Source of the DNA: Microvirga terrae
GTDB taxonomy: Bacteria > Pseudomonadota > Alphaproteobacteria > Rhizobiales > Beijerinckiaceae
Assembly (NCBI RefSeq): GCF_013307435.2
Contig: NZ_CP102845.1
Coordinates: 1,922,001 to 1,986,000, forward strand
DNA length: 64,000 nucleotides
Direction: 5' to 3'
Numbering within the stretch: position 1 is the stretch's first letter; the number at the start of each line of letters is the position of its first letter. This document shows, one piece after another, positions 1 to 8,411 of the stretch. The translations under genes and the position numbers were made by a program. The notes beneath the pieces are model-generated. The model was not told where the DNA came from and did no database searches. It was given only the letters and a program-made list of their open reading frames with translations.

Positions 1-605
1 TCTACGAAACCTCGACCAATGCCCACGGCCTGCCGCACGACCCGTTCAAGGCCATCGTCACGCCCCGCCCCATCGGCTGGATCACCGCCATGAGCGCCAG
101 CGGGGAGGTGAATCTGTCGCCCTATTCGTTCTTCAACGCCGTCTCCGAGCGCCCGCCCATGGTGGCGTTTTCCTCGGCGGGCAGGAAGGACGCGCTCACC
201 TTCATCGAGGAGACCGGCGAGTTCGTCTGCAACCTGGCGACCTATGACCTGCGCGAGCAGATGAACCTGACCTCTGCGGTCCTGCCGCGCGGCGAGAGCG
301 AGATGGACCATGCCGGGCTGAAAGCCGCGCCCTCCCGGCTGGTGAAGCCGCCGCGGGTGGCCGACGCCCTGGCGGCGCTCGAATGCCGGTGGCTGCAGAC
401 GGTGCCGCTCAACCCCCTGGGGGGAGGGGATCCGTCCTATTACCTCGTCATCGGCCAGGTGGTCGGCATCCACATCGACGACCGCTACATCGTGAACGGC
501 CTCGTCGACACCGCCGCCATGCGCCCGATCGCCCGATCGGGCTACCGGGACTACTTCGTGGCGACGCCCGAGACCAGGTTCTCGATCACCCGACCGGGGG
601 GCTAG
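1..605 (+). CDS. Flavin reductase family protein (5' end outside window)
   Basis: The reading frame is open from base 3 and ends at TAG 603-605, so the N-terminus lies before the window. The visible ~200 residues have the FMN-binding split-barrel pattern of the flavin reductase (DIM6/NTAB) family: an early TPRPIGWI segment, then NLSPYSFFNAVS and a later conserved RGESEMDHAGL stretch. Family members bind FMN and either supply reduced flavin to a monooxygenase or act as small oxidoreductases. Substrate and partner cannot be told from this fragment. It converges on a LysR gene, and the two stop codons overlap by a few bases. The family call is firm; the exact role is unknown. Confidence 0.85.
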   Translation, partial: YETSTNAHGLPHDPFKAIVTPRPIGWITAMSASGEVNLSPYSFFNAVSERPPMVAFSSAGRKDALTFIEETGEFVCNLATYDLREQMNLTSAVLPRGESEMDHAGLKAAPSRLVKPPRVADALAALECRWLQTVPLNPLGGGDPSYYLVIGQVVGIHIDDRYIVNGLVDTAAMRPIARSGYRDYFVATPETRFSITRPGG

Positions 606-1528
606 TTCCGATCCGACCGGACAAGGTCTCGGCCGAAGCGCAGGGACTGTCCCGCCTCTCGCCTGGCCCAGGCCGTGAAGGCCTTGATCCGCGGGTCCGT
701 GGCGGATTCCTTGAGCGTGACGACGTAGTAGGATGCGTTCACCCGGACGCCAATTCCGAAGGGATTGACGAGACGCCCCGCGCGAAGATCGTCCTCCACG
801 AGGGCGTGCCGCGTCAGCCCGACCCCGTCGCCCCGGATGGCAGCCTCGATCACGAGGAGCGAGTGCGCCATCGTGACGCCGGCGTTGACCACGACGGACG
901 TCGCCTGGGTGCGCTGGAGCCACCGGGGCCAGTCGTGCCGCTCGTTATGGAGCAGCCTGTGGTGCACGAGATCGTCCGGCGTATGCAGCGGATGGTCGCC
1001 TCTGACCAGGGCCGGGCTGCAGATCGCAATGACCTCCTCGTCCATCAGCAGGGTCGAGACGCAGCGCGGGTAGCGGCCGGCACCGTAGCGGATCGCCAGG
1101 TCCACATCGCCGCGCCAGAAGTCGGCGAGTTCATCCGACGTCCGGATGCTGACGCCGATCTCCGGGTGCGCATCCTGAAAGCGCGACAGGCGGGGGATCA
1201 GCCACTTGATGGCGAAGGAATCCATGGTGCTGATGACGAGCGGGGCCGTCCGGTCCCGCTCCTGGGCGTCCTGGGTGGCGGCCGCCATGTCGTCGAAGGC
1301 CGCGTGCAGCACGCCGGCGTAGCGCGCGCCGGCGGCGGTCAGTTCGACCCGGCGCGTCGACCGGTGAAAGAGCGGACGACCGATGAACAGCTCGAGTTCC
1401 CGGATCTGGCGGCTGACGGCGCTGTGCGTCACGTTCAATTCCTCGGCAGCCCGGCTGAAGCTCGTGAGGCGGGCTGCCGCCTCAAAGGCCCGCAGGGCCG
1501 TCAGAGAGGGAAGTTTGCGTGCTTTCAT
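602..1528 (-). CDS. LysR-type transcriptional regulator (GcvA-like)
   Basis: This 308-residue protein has the standard LysR layout. The N-terminal winged helix-turn-helix lies at about residues 8-67 (SLTALRAFEAAARLTSFSRA, then SAVSRQIRELE), and a substrate-binding effector domain fills residues ~95-300. Opening with LPSLTALRAFEAAAR is typical of the GcvA/AmpR-like branch. It is a DNA-binding dimer or tetramer that responds to a small ligand not identifiable here. The gene diverges from the rhodanese gene; the shared intergenic region carries a 9-bp inverted repeat that may be its operator. It converges on the flavin reductase gene, which could also be a target. Confidence 0.9.
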   Translation of the reverse strand: MKARKLPSLTALRAFEAAARLTSFSRAAEELNVTHSAVSRQIRELELFIGRPLFHRSTRRVELTAAGARYAGVLHAAFDDMAAATQDAQERDRTAPLVISTMDSFAIKWLIPRLSRFQDAHPEIGVSIRTSDELADFWRGDVDLAIRYGAGRYPRCVSTLLMDEEVIAICSPALVRGDHPLHTPDDLVHHRLLHNERHDWPRWLQRTQATSVVVNAGVTMAHSLLVIEAAIRGDGVGLTRHALVEDDLRAGRLVNPFGIGVRVNASYYVVTLKESATDPRIKAFTAWARREAGQSLRFGRDLVRSDRN

Positions 1529-1600
1529 CGAATTTCAGGTCAGGGCGACGACTTGTAAGTCATCGAAGTCACCGTCCCTCCAAGGTTTGATCGAACGGAA

Positions 1601-1649
1601 TTCGTGACATGATGTAACATATTGTGCTGTTTTTGTCGTTTGTCACGAA
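1601..1649. promoter_or_regulatory. Inverted repeat between lysR and rhodanese genes
   Basis: The arms TTCGTGACA (1601-1609) and TGTCACGAA (1641-1649) are perfect 9-bp inverted copies, 40 bp apart centre to centre, or about four helical turns. The AT-rich spacer is unlike the surrounding GC-rich DNA. The site lies between divergent genes, 73-122 bp from the lysR start and 65-113 bp from the rhodanese start. It may be an operator for the LysR protein or another dimeric regulator that bends DNA. The repeat is seen directly; its role is inferred. Confidence 0.5.
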
Positions 1650-1713
1650 CCGGAGGCTGATCTTCCCTGAAGGCCGACGTGGCATGGGCCCGTCGCCAAC
1701 AGAGGACCAGACG

Positions 1714-2046
1714 ATGACGAACCACATTTCTCGCACGGAGCTTCTCCGCAAGCTGCTCAGCAAGGACCGGCCGATCCTGCTCGAAGCTCTGCCCGAGAAG
1801 TACTTCGCTCACGCTCACATTCCCGGCGCGATCAACGTGCCGCACGATCAAGTGGACCATCTGGCTGCGTCGGCGCTGCCTCGGAAGGATGCATCGGTGG
1901 TGGTCTATTGCGCCAGCGCAACCTGCCAGAACTCGCATCTTGCGGCACTGCGCTTGGCCGAGCTGGGCTACAGGGATGTGCAGATCTATATCGAGGGCAA
2001 GAAGGACTGGATCGATGCGGGCCTGCCTGTCGAAGGCAAGGGCTAG
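1714..2046 (+). CDS. Single-domain rhodanese-like protein
   Basis: This 110-residue protein is one rhodanese domain. The fold landmarks are HIPGAINVPHDQ at residues 35-46 and the active-site loop beginning at Cys66 (VVVYCASATCQNS). The persulfide-carrying cysteine is present, so it may be an active sulfurtransferase. The loop is longer than the usual CxxGxR form, so the sulfur donor and acceptor are uncertain. I chose ATG 1714 because GAGGA lies just upstream; an upstream extension of the frame to 1624 looks non-coding. It is divergent from the LysR gene, whose product may regulate it. Confidence 0.8.
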   Translation: MTNHISRTELLRKLLSKDRPILLEALPEKYFAHAHIPGAINVPHDQVDHLAASALPRKDASVVVYCASATCQNSHLAALRLAELGYRDVQIYIEGKKDWIDAGLPVEGKG

Positions 2047-2302
2047 TCGGCTTTGCCCTCGGTTCAGGGCTGATCCTACTCGGCGTGATTCTCGTGTCCT
2101 TCACGCTTCCCGGACCGAGATGAGCCGAGGCGCGAATGGTCCTGTAGCAGGATCATCCTCAGAGCCGGCCGGCGCGCCTCAGGGGCCGTTCAGCCCAAGG
2201 CAGATGCGGCGGCCAAGACCAAATTCTCGATCACCCGCCCGGCCGGGTGAGGCGCGCTGCGCCTGAACCGGGGGAATATCCTGGTATCGAGCAAAAGACA
2301 GG

Positions 2303-2323
2303 GGCCTGCGGGGGCCGCAGGCC
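2303..2323 (-). terminator. Rho-independent terminator of the large RTX gene
   Basis: A perfect 9-bp stem (GGCCTGCGG with CCGCAGGCC, 3-base loop) lies 23 bases past the stop codon of the minus-strand RTX gene. On that strand it is followed by CCTGTCTTTT, fitting an intrinsic terminator. Confidence 0.7.
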
Positions 2324-2345
2324 ACTTCTAGTCTTTGGATCTAGC

Positions 2346-4313
2346 TTAGATCACGAAGAAGTCCTTGTTGGACATCGTGGTCAGCTTCCTGGAGAGTTGG
2401 GCGATTTCGATCGCCTTGCCCTTCCCCGAGCCGTCGGCATCATAGGACAGAACACCCGTCTTGTCGTTGTAGATGACATAGTCGTTCTTGTCCTTCGCCT
2501 TGCTGCCGATGGTGAAGAACGCCTTGCTGAGCTGCTTGGGGCTGGACGGCGTGCCCGCTCCCAGCTTCTTGAAGATGATGTTGTCCAGGTAGATGCTGTC
2601 GTCGTTGACGGAGAAGTCCTTGATCGTGTCGAAATTGACCTTGCGGTCGGTGCTCCACGTGCCAAGCGCCGCGTCGAAGACGAACACGTCCTTGCCCTTC
2701 TCGCCCCACAGCGTGTCGTTGCCGTAGCCTCCGGAGAGCTTGTCGTCTCCGGCTCCGCCTTTGAACACATCCATTCCGGCGCCGCCCGCAAGGATGTCGG
2801 CCGTGGCTGTGCCGGTCACGTTCTCGGCTGCGACATCGATCACGTTGACCGTGAAAGACTTTTCGAAGGTCGCGCCGGCTGCGTCCTTCACGCGGACCTT
2901 GATCGTGTGCGACGTGGCCTGCTCGTAATCGAGTTTGAGGCCATCGGCGACCTTCAGGGTGCCGTTCGCATCGACCGTGAAGCGTCCACCTGCGTTATCC
3001 GCCAGTTCATAGGTGAATGCGCCACCTTCGGGATCCGAAACCGTCAGCTTGCCGACGTCCTTCCCAGATGCCGCGTTCTCCTCGATCTTCGCGTTCGAGA
3101 GAGAGATGTTCGAGGGTGCATCGTTGACCGGCTTGATGGTCAGCGTGAACGTCTGAGGCTCGCTCCTGGTGCCGGAAGCATCTACCGCTCGGTACTGGAA
3201 AGTGACGTCGCCGTTGAAATCGGCGGCCGGAACGTAGCGGAATGTGCCGTCGGCGTTGAGCGTCAGACCTGCCACCGGCGCGACCAGCTCATAGGTGATG
3301 GCGTCGCCGTCCACATCCGTCGCATCGGGAAGTTCTCCTATGAGAGCCTTGTCCTCGTCGCCGGAAGCGCTGTTTCCTCTGATGGAAGCAACAGGTGCAT
3401 CGTTCACGCCAGTGACCGCGACCGTGATGATCTGGGTCGCAGTGCCGTCCAGTGACTTAACGGTCAGCGTCTGTTCGACGATCTCACCCTTCTTCAGGGA
3501 CTGGGCTGCCGCATCGTCGCGGGCAAACGTCCACAGGCCTGTTGTGTGGTTGAATGTGAACTTGCCGTACTGCTTCTGAAGGTCCGAGGCGTTCACAGCC
3601 TGGAAGGTATCATCTCCCCAGTCTTCATCCTTGACGGAGAGAATGTCCATAACAGTGTGTATTTCGCCATCCTCGATCAGCGAACCGGTGCTGCCGCCCG
3701 TGATGGTCGCACCGTGTTCGGTCTCGATTTCAGCATCGGCGTCCGCGAGCGCCGTGATGATCTTGCCGTCGCCGAAGAATTTTCCGCCTGGCTGAGCATT
3801 CCGGAGCGCAAGCATGCGGACGCCGAGTTCAGCCATATAGGCCGGCTCGTCGAGGTGGCTGACGATTTCAGCCAGCACCGTGGTGAAAGCGTCGTCCGCC
3901 AGATCCTCCGCGCGAGCGCGTACATCCGGATCACTGCTATTGGTCCATTCCGCGATCAGATCCTGGCGATGCTGATGGACCAGTTCGATGGTATTGAGGA
4001 CCGCATCGGTCATCTCGGTTGCCGTCGTGGCCGCGTCGAGTGCCGTGATGAACTCATACTTGGCATATTCGACCTCGATCTGCATGTCGACGGCCGCCTT
4101 GATGTCGTCGATCGTAGCGAAGTCGCCGAACAGGGTCCTGATTTCCAACACGCCGAGGCCGATCGCCTTTTCGCGGCCGCCGCCATCCGGAAGAGTGTTC
4201 AGCTTGTCGAGGTGGTCCTGATCGAGCAAGTCGTCGCTGTTCGCCTTGATCGCCGCCAGAGTTTCCTCCCAATCGGCGGCATTGTTGAAGGCGTCGATAA
4301 TCGCTTGAGACAT
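2346..4313 (-). CDS. Large secreted VCBS/cadherin/RTX calcium-binding protein
   Basis: This 655-residue protein is modular. Residues 1-205 are an acidic helical region I do not recognise. A VCBS-like repeat (~210-306) ends in TVAVTGVNDAP, a second beta repeat (~315-398) ends in KPVNDAP, and a cadherin-like repeat (~403-493) follows. Then come glycine-rich RTX nonapeptides (~500-545, GGAGMDVFKGGAGDDKLSGG) and a ~110-residue C-terminal domain. The absence of a signal peptide, the RTX repeats and the hydrophobic end DFFVI fit type I secretion, with calcium-dependent folding outside the cell and a probable adhesive or matrix role. ATG 4313 is preceded by GGGGGA; a 35-codon upstream extension is unsupported. 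No ABC/HlyD/TolC genes are nearby. Confidence 0.85.
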   Translation of the reverse strand: MSQAIIDAFNNAADWEETLAAIKANSDDLLDQDHLDKLNTLPDGGGREKAIGLGVLEIRTLFGDFATIDDIKAAVDMQIEVEYAKYEFITALDAATTATEMTDAVLNTIELVHQHRQDLIAEWTNSSDPDVRARAEDLADDAFTTVLAEIVSHLDEPAYMAELGVRMLALRNAQPGGKFFGDGKIITALADADAEIETEHGATITGGSTGSLIEDGEIHTVMDILSVKDEDWGDDTFQAVNASDLQKQYGKFTFNHTTGLWTFARDDAAAQSLKKGEIVEQTLTVKSLDGTATQIITVAVTGVNDAPVASIRGNSASGDEDKALIGELPDATDVDGDAITYELVAPVAGLTLNADGTFRYVPAADFNGDVTFQYRAVDASGTRSEPQTFTLTIKPVNDAPSNISLSNAKIEENAASGKDVGKLTVSDPEGGAFTYELADNAGGRFTVDANGTLKVADGLKLDYEQATSHTIKVRVKDAAGATFEKSFTVNVIDVAAENVTGTATADILAGGAGMDVFKGGAGDDKLSGGYGNDTLWGEKGKDVFVFDAALGTWSTDRKVNFDTIKDFSVNDDSIYLDNIIFKKLGAGTPSSPKQLSKAFFTIGSKAKDKNDYVIYNDKTGVLSYDADGSGKGKAIEIAQLSRKLTTMSNKDFFVI

Positions 4314-4786
4314 CTCATATTCCCCCAATGGTTCACCGGCCAGCGAACCTGTCTGTGCGCCAGTGCAGCCGCTGTCGGCGGTCGCACGGCTTCGTGAATT
4401 GGCCTGTGTCCAGCCCACTTCCGATCCTGCAGGAGGGGCCTGTTGTAACAGCGTCTCGCATAAGGGGATGACGTCGGCGCGGGAACTATCCGTTTGGATA
4501 GGATATCACGTCTAAATCCCTGTCGGCCGGATCGATGGTCGACAGGTGGGCTTTTCAGCCACAGCGGAGCTGCCGGAGCAGGGATCGTTGCTCCTGCTCC
4601 GCGCACTTGGCCGAGGGTTTGGGATGCTATTGAAAGCGCCCGGAACGCACCATTGCCAGGCGCGGCCCCTTCAGGAACGGGAGACGGCGCTGGACCCCGC
4701 GAGTGCCCTATGGAGTTCGGACGATCGCGCCAATCATCAGAGCCGACTCAAGACCCGGAGGCGATTCCAAAGCCGTCATCAAGCCT
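4314..4786. other. Non-coding stretch upstream of the RTX gene
   Basis: No convincing gene lies in these ~470 bases; the frames present are short and lack recognisable protein features. It must contain the promoter of the minus-strand RTX gene. A small perfect hairpin (CTATCC, GTTT, GGATAG) is at 4486-4501, about 175 bases upstream of that gene's start. I could not identify a clear -35/-10 pair. Confidence 0.5.
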
Positions 4787-5659
4787 CTAAAGCAGGCCGG
4801 CGCGTCTGAGGAGCCGCTCGGCTCTCAGCAGGTGCGGGCGGTCGAGCATCTCGCCGTTGACCCCGACGACGCCAGCTCCCGGGTTGGCCTTGAACGCATC
4901 GATCACCGCCTGCGCCCGCTCGATCGCCTCGGGCGACGGGGTGAAGGCCTGGTTGATCACCGGGACTTGCGCGGGATGGATCGCCATCTTGGCCACGAAG
5001 CCGTCGCGCCGCGCCGTCCGGCACTCGGCCTCGAGGCCGGCCATGTCGCGGAAGTTGGTGAAGACGGAATCGATCGCGTCGACGCTTGCCGCCGCGGCGC
5101 CCAGGAGGGTGAGGGAGCGGGCAAGCCGGTACGGGTCGGTATAGGCGCCGTCCTCCGCCCGGTTCGTCTCGGCGCCGAGATCGGCCGACAGGTCCTCGCC
5201 GCCCCACGTCAGGCCCATCAGGCGGTGGCTCGAGCCCGCGAAGGTGCCCAGCGCGAAGACGCCGGCGGCCGTCTCCGTGCCGATCGCCAGGATGCGGGTC
5301 GCTCCGTCGTCCAGGCCGAACTCCGCCTCGCGCACCGCCAGCTTGGCGCCGAGATGCGCCACGTCCGCTCCACCGACCGTCTTGGGCAGCACGATGCCGT
5401 CGGGGGCGGAGTGCATCACGCCGTCGAGATCCGCATCGATGAGGCCCGTGGTCAGCCCGTTGACGCGGACATACAGGCGGGGGCGGTTCGTGTCCCGGCC
5501 CCGCTCGCCGAGAAAGGCGGCCGTGATGCGGCGGGCCTCCGCCTTGGCATCCAGGGCGACCGAATCCTCCAGGTCGATGAGGAGCACGTCGGCGCCCGAC
5601 CCCATGCCTTTTTCGAGCTTCCTCAGGCTGTCGCCCGGCACGAACAGCAGGGAGCGCAT
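4787..5659 (-). CDS. HpcH/HpaI aldolase / CitE-like acyl-CoA lyase
   Basis: This 290-residue protein belongs to the CitE/malyl-CoA lyase branch of the HpcH/HpaI family. Visible motifs are the N-terminal RSLLFVPGDS, the acidic DLEDSV motif (magnesium and substrate binding), the arginine-containing RLYVRVNGL, and AIHPAQVPVIN near the C-terminus. Such enzymes cleave or form C-C bonds in 3-hydroxyacyl-CoA esters such as malyl-, methylmalyl- or citramalyl-CoA. The start ATG overlaps the stop of the upstream MaoC gene by one base (TGATG), so the two are translationally coupled. Hydratase plus lyase suggests consecutive steps such as mesaconyl/itaconyl-CoA hydration then cleavage. The substrate is inferred. 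Confidence 0.85.
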   Translation of the reverse strand: MRSLLFVPGDSLRKLEKGMGSGADVLLIDLEDSVALDAKAEARRITAAFLGERGRDTNRPRLYVRVNGLTTGLIDADLDGVMHSAPDGIVLPKTVGGADVAHLGAKLAVREAEFGLDDGATRILAIGTETAAGVFALGTFAGSSHRLMGLTWGGEDLSADLGAETNRAEDGAYTDPYRLARSLTLLGAAAASVDAIDSVFTNFRDMAGLEAECRTARRDGFVAKMAIHPAQVPVINQAFTPSPEAIERAQAVIDAFKANPGAGVVGVNGEMLDRPHLLRAERLLRRAGLL

Positions 5660-6138
5660 CAGGCGCTCCTCTTGCGCATGAAGGCCTGCCGCCGGCATTC
5701 GGCCACGAGCGTGCCGTCCTGCTTGTAGGCGCGGTGGATGAACTCGACGATCCCGGCATCCGGACGCGACTTCGACTCCCGCTTGGCGACGATCTCCGTG
5801 GTGGCGCTGACGGTGTCGCCTTCGAACAGCGGGGCGGGGAACGTCACGTCCGTCATGCCGAGATTGGCGATGGTGGTACCCACCGTGGTGTCGTTGACCG
5901 AGATGCCGATCAGGAGCCCGAGGGTGAACAGGGAGTTCATCAGCGGCTTGCCCCATTCCGTCTCGGTGGCGCAGAAATGCGCATCGATGTGGAGCGGCTG
6001 CGGGTTCAGGGTCATGTTGGAGAACAGCATGTTGTCCATCTGCGTCACCGTCCGGGTCAGGCGGTGCCGGATGGTGGTGCCGACGGCGAAATCCTCGAAA
6101 TAGAGCCCACCCCTCGGGTGTCTGGTCTCATCGTTCAT
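5659..6138 (-). CDS. MaoC-family (R)-hydratase
   Basis: This 159-residue single hot-dog-fold MaoC dehydratase has YFEDFAVGTTIRHRLTRTVT at the N-terminus, NPQPLHIDAHF (the catalytic Asp/His hydratase motif region) at residues ~45-55, and the later PLFEGDTVSATTEI. The family hydrates 2-enoyl-CoA thioesters. It is the first gene of a tightly coupled pair with the CitE-like lyase. This fits a hydratase/lyase module for a branched C4/C5 dicarboxyl-CoA, comparable with mesaconyl-CoA hydratase/malyl-CoA lyase or itaconyl-CoA hydratase/citramalyl-CoA lyase. No CoA-transferase or ligase gene is adjacent, so the pathway remains open. Confidence 0.85.
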   Translation of the reverse strand: MNDETRHPRGGLYFEDFAVGTTIRHRLTRTVTQMDNMLFSNMTLNPQPLHIDAHFCATETEWGKPLMNSLFTLGLLIGISVNDTTVGTTIANLGMTDVTFPAPLFEGDTVSATTEIVAKRESKSRPDAGIVEFIHRAYKQDGTLVAECRRQAFMRKRSA

Positions 6139-6192
6139 GACGGCGTCCTCATCGTTTTGAATGGCACGTTGGATCCCATGCCTTCACGGTCA

Positions 6193-6966
6193 TCAATAGC
6201 CGAATTGCTCCCGCAGGATCCGTTCGTCCAGGCTGTGGCCGGGATCGTGCAGCATGACGAGATCGACGCTGCGATCCATGGAGACATGCACGTGGGAGAC
6301 ATTGCGGAATTCCGTGTGGTCGGCCACGGCGCTGACGGGACGGTTCTCGGATTCCAGAACCTCGATCTGGATCTTGGCGTGGTCCGGCAGAAGCGCGCCG
6401 CGCCAGCGGCGGGGCCGGAAGGCGGAGATCGGAGTCAGGGCCAGCAGGGGCGCATTGAGCGGCAGGATCGTCCCGCCGACCGAGAGATTGTAGGCGGTCG
6501 ATCCGGCCGGCGTCGACACCAGGATGCCGTCGGCGATGAGTTCCGGGATGCGCACGTGGGAATCGACGCTCACGCGCAGCTTTCCAGCCTGGTAGGTCTG
6601 CCGCAGCATCGAGACTTCGTTGATGGCGCGGGCCGTGTGGGCCACCCCGTGCACGTCCCAGGCCACCATCAGCAGGGGGTGCACGACGCTGCGCTCGGCT
6701 TCTTCCAGGCGCTCGAACAGGTCTTCTTCCCGATAATCGTTCATCAGGAAGCCGACCGTGCCCTTGTTCATGCCGTAGATCGGCTTGCCCGTGCCCATGA
6801 ACCGGTGGAGGCTCTGCAGCATCAGGCCGTCGCCGCCGAGCGCCACGATGGCGTCGGCCTCCTCGGGCATCGCATTGGCATAGCGGGCCTGCAGAGTCTT
6901 CAGCGCGCTCTGGGCGTCAGGGGCGGCGCTGGCGACGAATGCGATGTTGTTGAATCGGCGGGCCAT
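6193..6966 (-). CDS. nadK: NAD kinase
   Basis: This 257-residue protein phosphorylates NAD to NADP. The diagnostic GGDG motif is at residues 44-47 ([10 protein letters not shown]). Further conserved segments are the Asn-Glu pair in RAINEVSM and the glycine-rich [15 protein letters not shown] that contacts the nicotinamide nucleotide. The length is normal for the short alphaproteobacterial form. It is cytoplasmic. It diverges from cutA, leaving only ~50 bases for both promoters. Confidence 0.93.
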   Translation of the reverse strand: MARRFNNIAFVASAAPDAQSALKTLQARYANAMPEEADAIVALGGDGLMLQSLHRFMGTGKPIYGMNKGTVGFLMNDYREEDLFERLEEAERSVVHPLLMVAWDVHGVAHTARAINEVSMLRQTYQAGKLRVSVDSHVRIPELIADGILVSTPAGSTAYNLSVGGTILPLNAPLLALTPISAFRPRRWRGALLPDHAKIQIEVLESENRPVSAVADHTEFRNVSHVHVSMDRSVDLVMLHDPGHSLDERILREQFGY

Positions 6967-7015
6967 GCCCAGTTACCCTCGTGGCGTCCGATCGGATGCG
7001 GAGGACAGGCATAGC

Positions 7016-7333
7016 ATGGATCGCCCACTTCTCGTCTATACGACCTTTCCCGATATGGACACCGCCCTGTCGATCGGCGAGGGGCTCGTCCGGGACCGGC
7101 TGATCGCCTGCATCAACGTGCTGCCGGGCATGCGGTCCGTCTACGCGTGGAAGGGCAGCGTCGAACAGGGTCAGGAGGCGGCGGCCATCCTGAAGACCCG
7201 CCGGGGCCTTCAGGATGAGGTGCATCGGGCCCTCAAGGAGAGGCACCCTTACGAGACGCCGGTCGTCCTCTTCCTCGAGCCGACCGGCGCGGATGCGGCC
7301 ACCCTGGAGTGGCTGATCGGCGAGACGTCCTGA
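7016..7333 (+). CDS. cutA: CutA1 divalent-cation tolerance protein
   Basis: This 105-residue protein matches CutA1 along its length, with LVYTTFPDMDTA at the N-terminus, the family signature ACINVLPGMRSVYAWKG, and the C-terminal HPYETPVVLFL. CutA1 forms very stable trimers with a ferredoxin-like fold, linked genetically to copper/divalent cation tolerance, though its biochemical role is unsettled. ATG 7016 is preceded by GAGGA at 7001-7005; an in-frame upstream ATG at 6944 would overlap nadK and is less likely. Confidence 0.9.
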   Translation: MDRPLLVYTTFPDMDTALSIGEGLVRDRLIACINVLPGMRSVYAWKGSVEQGQEAAAILKTRRGLQDEVHRALKERHPYETPVVLFLEPTGADAATLEWLIGETS

Positions 7334-7340
7334 CGCGGAC

Positions 7341-8321
7341 CTAGACGGCCGGGCTCCACTGCACCGGCACGAAGCGGAACCCGCTGCCCTCTTTGGCGAT
7401 ATGGCCGGTGCCCGGGAAGGGCGCATGATAGAACGCCACCTGCGCCCGCTCGGCGGCTGCGAGATCCAGCATCTTCCGGCGGGTGGCCCGGGCCTGATCC
7501 GCATCCATGTCGAAGACGGCCGACCAGTCCGGATTGCGCACGAACAGCGCCGGATGGTTCGCCGTATCCGACAGGATCAGCAGGCGGCCCGAACCCGACG
7601 AGAGCATGTAGGCCGTGTGGCCGGGCGTGTGTCCCGGCGCCGCGATGCTCGTGAGGCCGGGCACAAGCTCCTTGTCCATCTCGTACTGTTTCACGTCCCT
7701 GGCGATGGGGCCGAACACCCGGCGGGCGCCCTGGAAGCCGCCCCTGGCGTTCTCGGGAGCTTGGTTCATGCGGGCATCGTCCATCCAGAAGGCCCATTCG
7801 GCGGCCGGCACCATGACCTCCGCGTTCGGGAACACCGCCGTGCCGTCCTTGCGGCGAAGGCCGTTGATGTGGTCGCCATGGAAGTGGCTGATGACCACCG
7901 TGTTGACCTGCGCCGGGTCGAAGCCGGCCGCACGGAAATTCTCCATCCAGCGGCCCGTCGTGGGAGCGCCCATGTCTCCGTTGCCGGTGTCGATCACGGT
8001 CAGCCGGTCGCCGTTCCTGATGACGAGGCCGTTGAAGGTGAGCTGGATGGTGTCCTGGGGCAGAAACGCCTCGCGGGCGGCCTGCTGGACGGTCGGGAGC
8101 TCCGCATTGCGGATGAACCCGTCGAGAGGCCGCGGCGCGGAACCGTCGTTGACGGCCGTTACCTCGATGTCGCCGACCTTGTAGCGGTAGAAGCCGGGCG
8201 CCTGACGGCTGCCGGATCCCTGCGCCGGAGCCGGAGCGGGAGTTTGAGCCAAGGCCGGAGCGCCGAGGGGAGCGGCGGCGAGGGCGGTGCTGGCCAGAAC
8301 GGTGCGGCGTGTGATGGTCAT
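7341..8321 (-). CDS. Secreted metallo-beta-lactamase-fold hydrolase
   Basis: This 326-residue protein starts with an export signal (TITRRTVLASTALAAAPLGA, cleavage likely after ALA-Q at ~26; twin arginines suggest possible Tat export). It continues with a complete MBL domain: HFHGDH at 146-151, PGHTPGHT around 229-236, Asp252 and a late His308. It should be a periplasmic two-metal hydrolase; the substrate is unknown. Layout resembles the methyl-parathion-hydrolase/lactonase-like branch. ATG 8321 has GGAG seven bases upstream; the longer frame to 8390 adds an unsupported 23-residue tail. It converges on cutA with a 7-base gap. Confidence 0.88.
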   Translation of the reverse strand: MTITRRTVLASTALAAAPLGAPALAQTPAPAPAQGSGSRQAPGFYRYKVGDIEVTAVNDGSAPRPLDGFIRNAELPTVQQAAREAFLPQDTIQLTFNGLVIRNGDRLTVIDTGNGDMGAPTTGRWMENFRAAGFDPAQVNTVVISHFHGDHINGLRRKDGTAVFPNAEVMVPAAEWAFWMDDARMNQAPENARGGFQGARRVFGPIARDVKQYEMDKELVPGLTSIAAPGHTPGHTAYMLSSGSGRLLILSDTANHPALFVRNPDWSAVFDMDADQARATRRKMLDLAAAERAQVAFYHAPFPGTGHIAKEGSGFRFVPVQWSPAV

Positions 8322-8411
8322 GGGCGTCTCCAGGAATGGGACCAGAAGCCTAGAACGGTCACGCTTGGAAACAAGGCATCGGGTTTTCACAAGTCAGCGA
8401 GCGCCTTCATC

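Noticed and set aside
1908..2123. Frame overlapping the rhodanese gene end, whose tail is hydrophobic (GFALGSGLILLGVILVSFTL)
   Set aside because: The tail could be a membrane helix, but the frame lies mostly inside the rhodanese gene and has no start or ribosome site after it; most likely chance.
2247..3455. 402-codon + strand frame opposite the large RTX gene
   Set aside because: No domain features, while the minus strand has full cadherin and RTX repeats with a good ribosome site.
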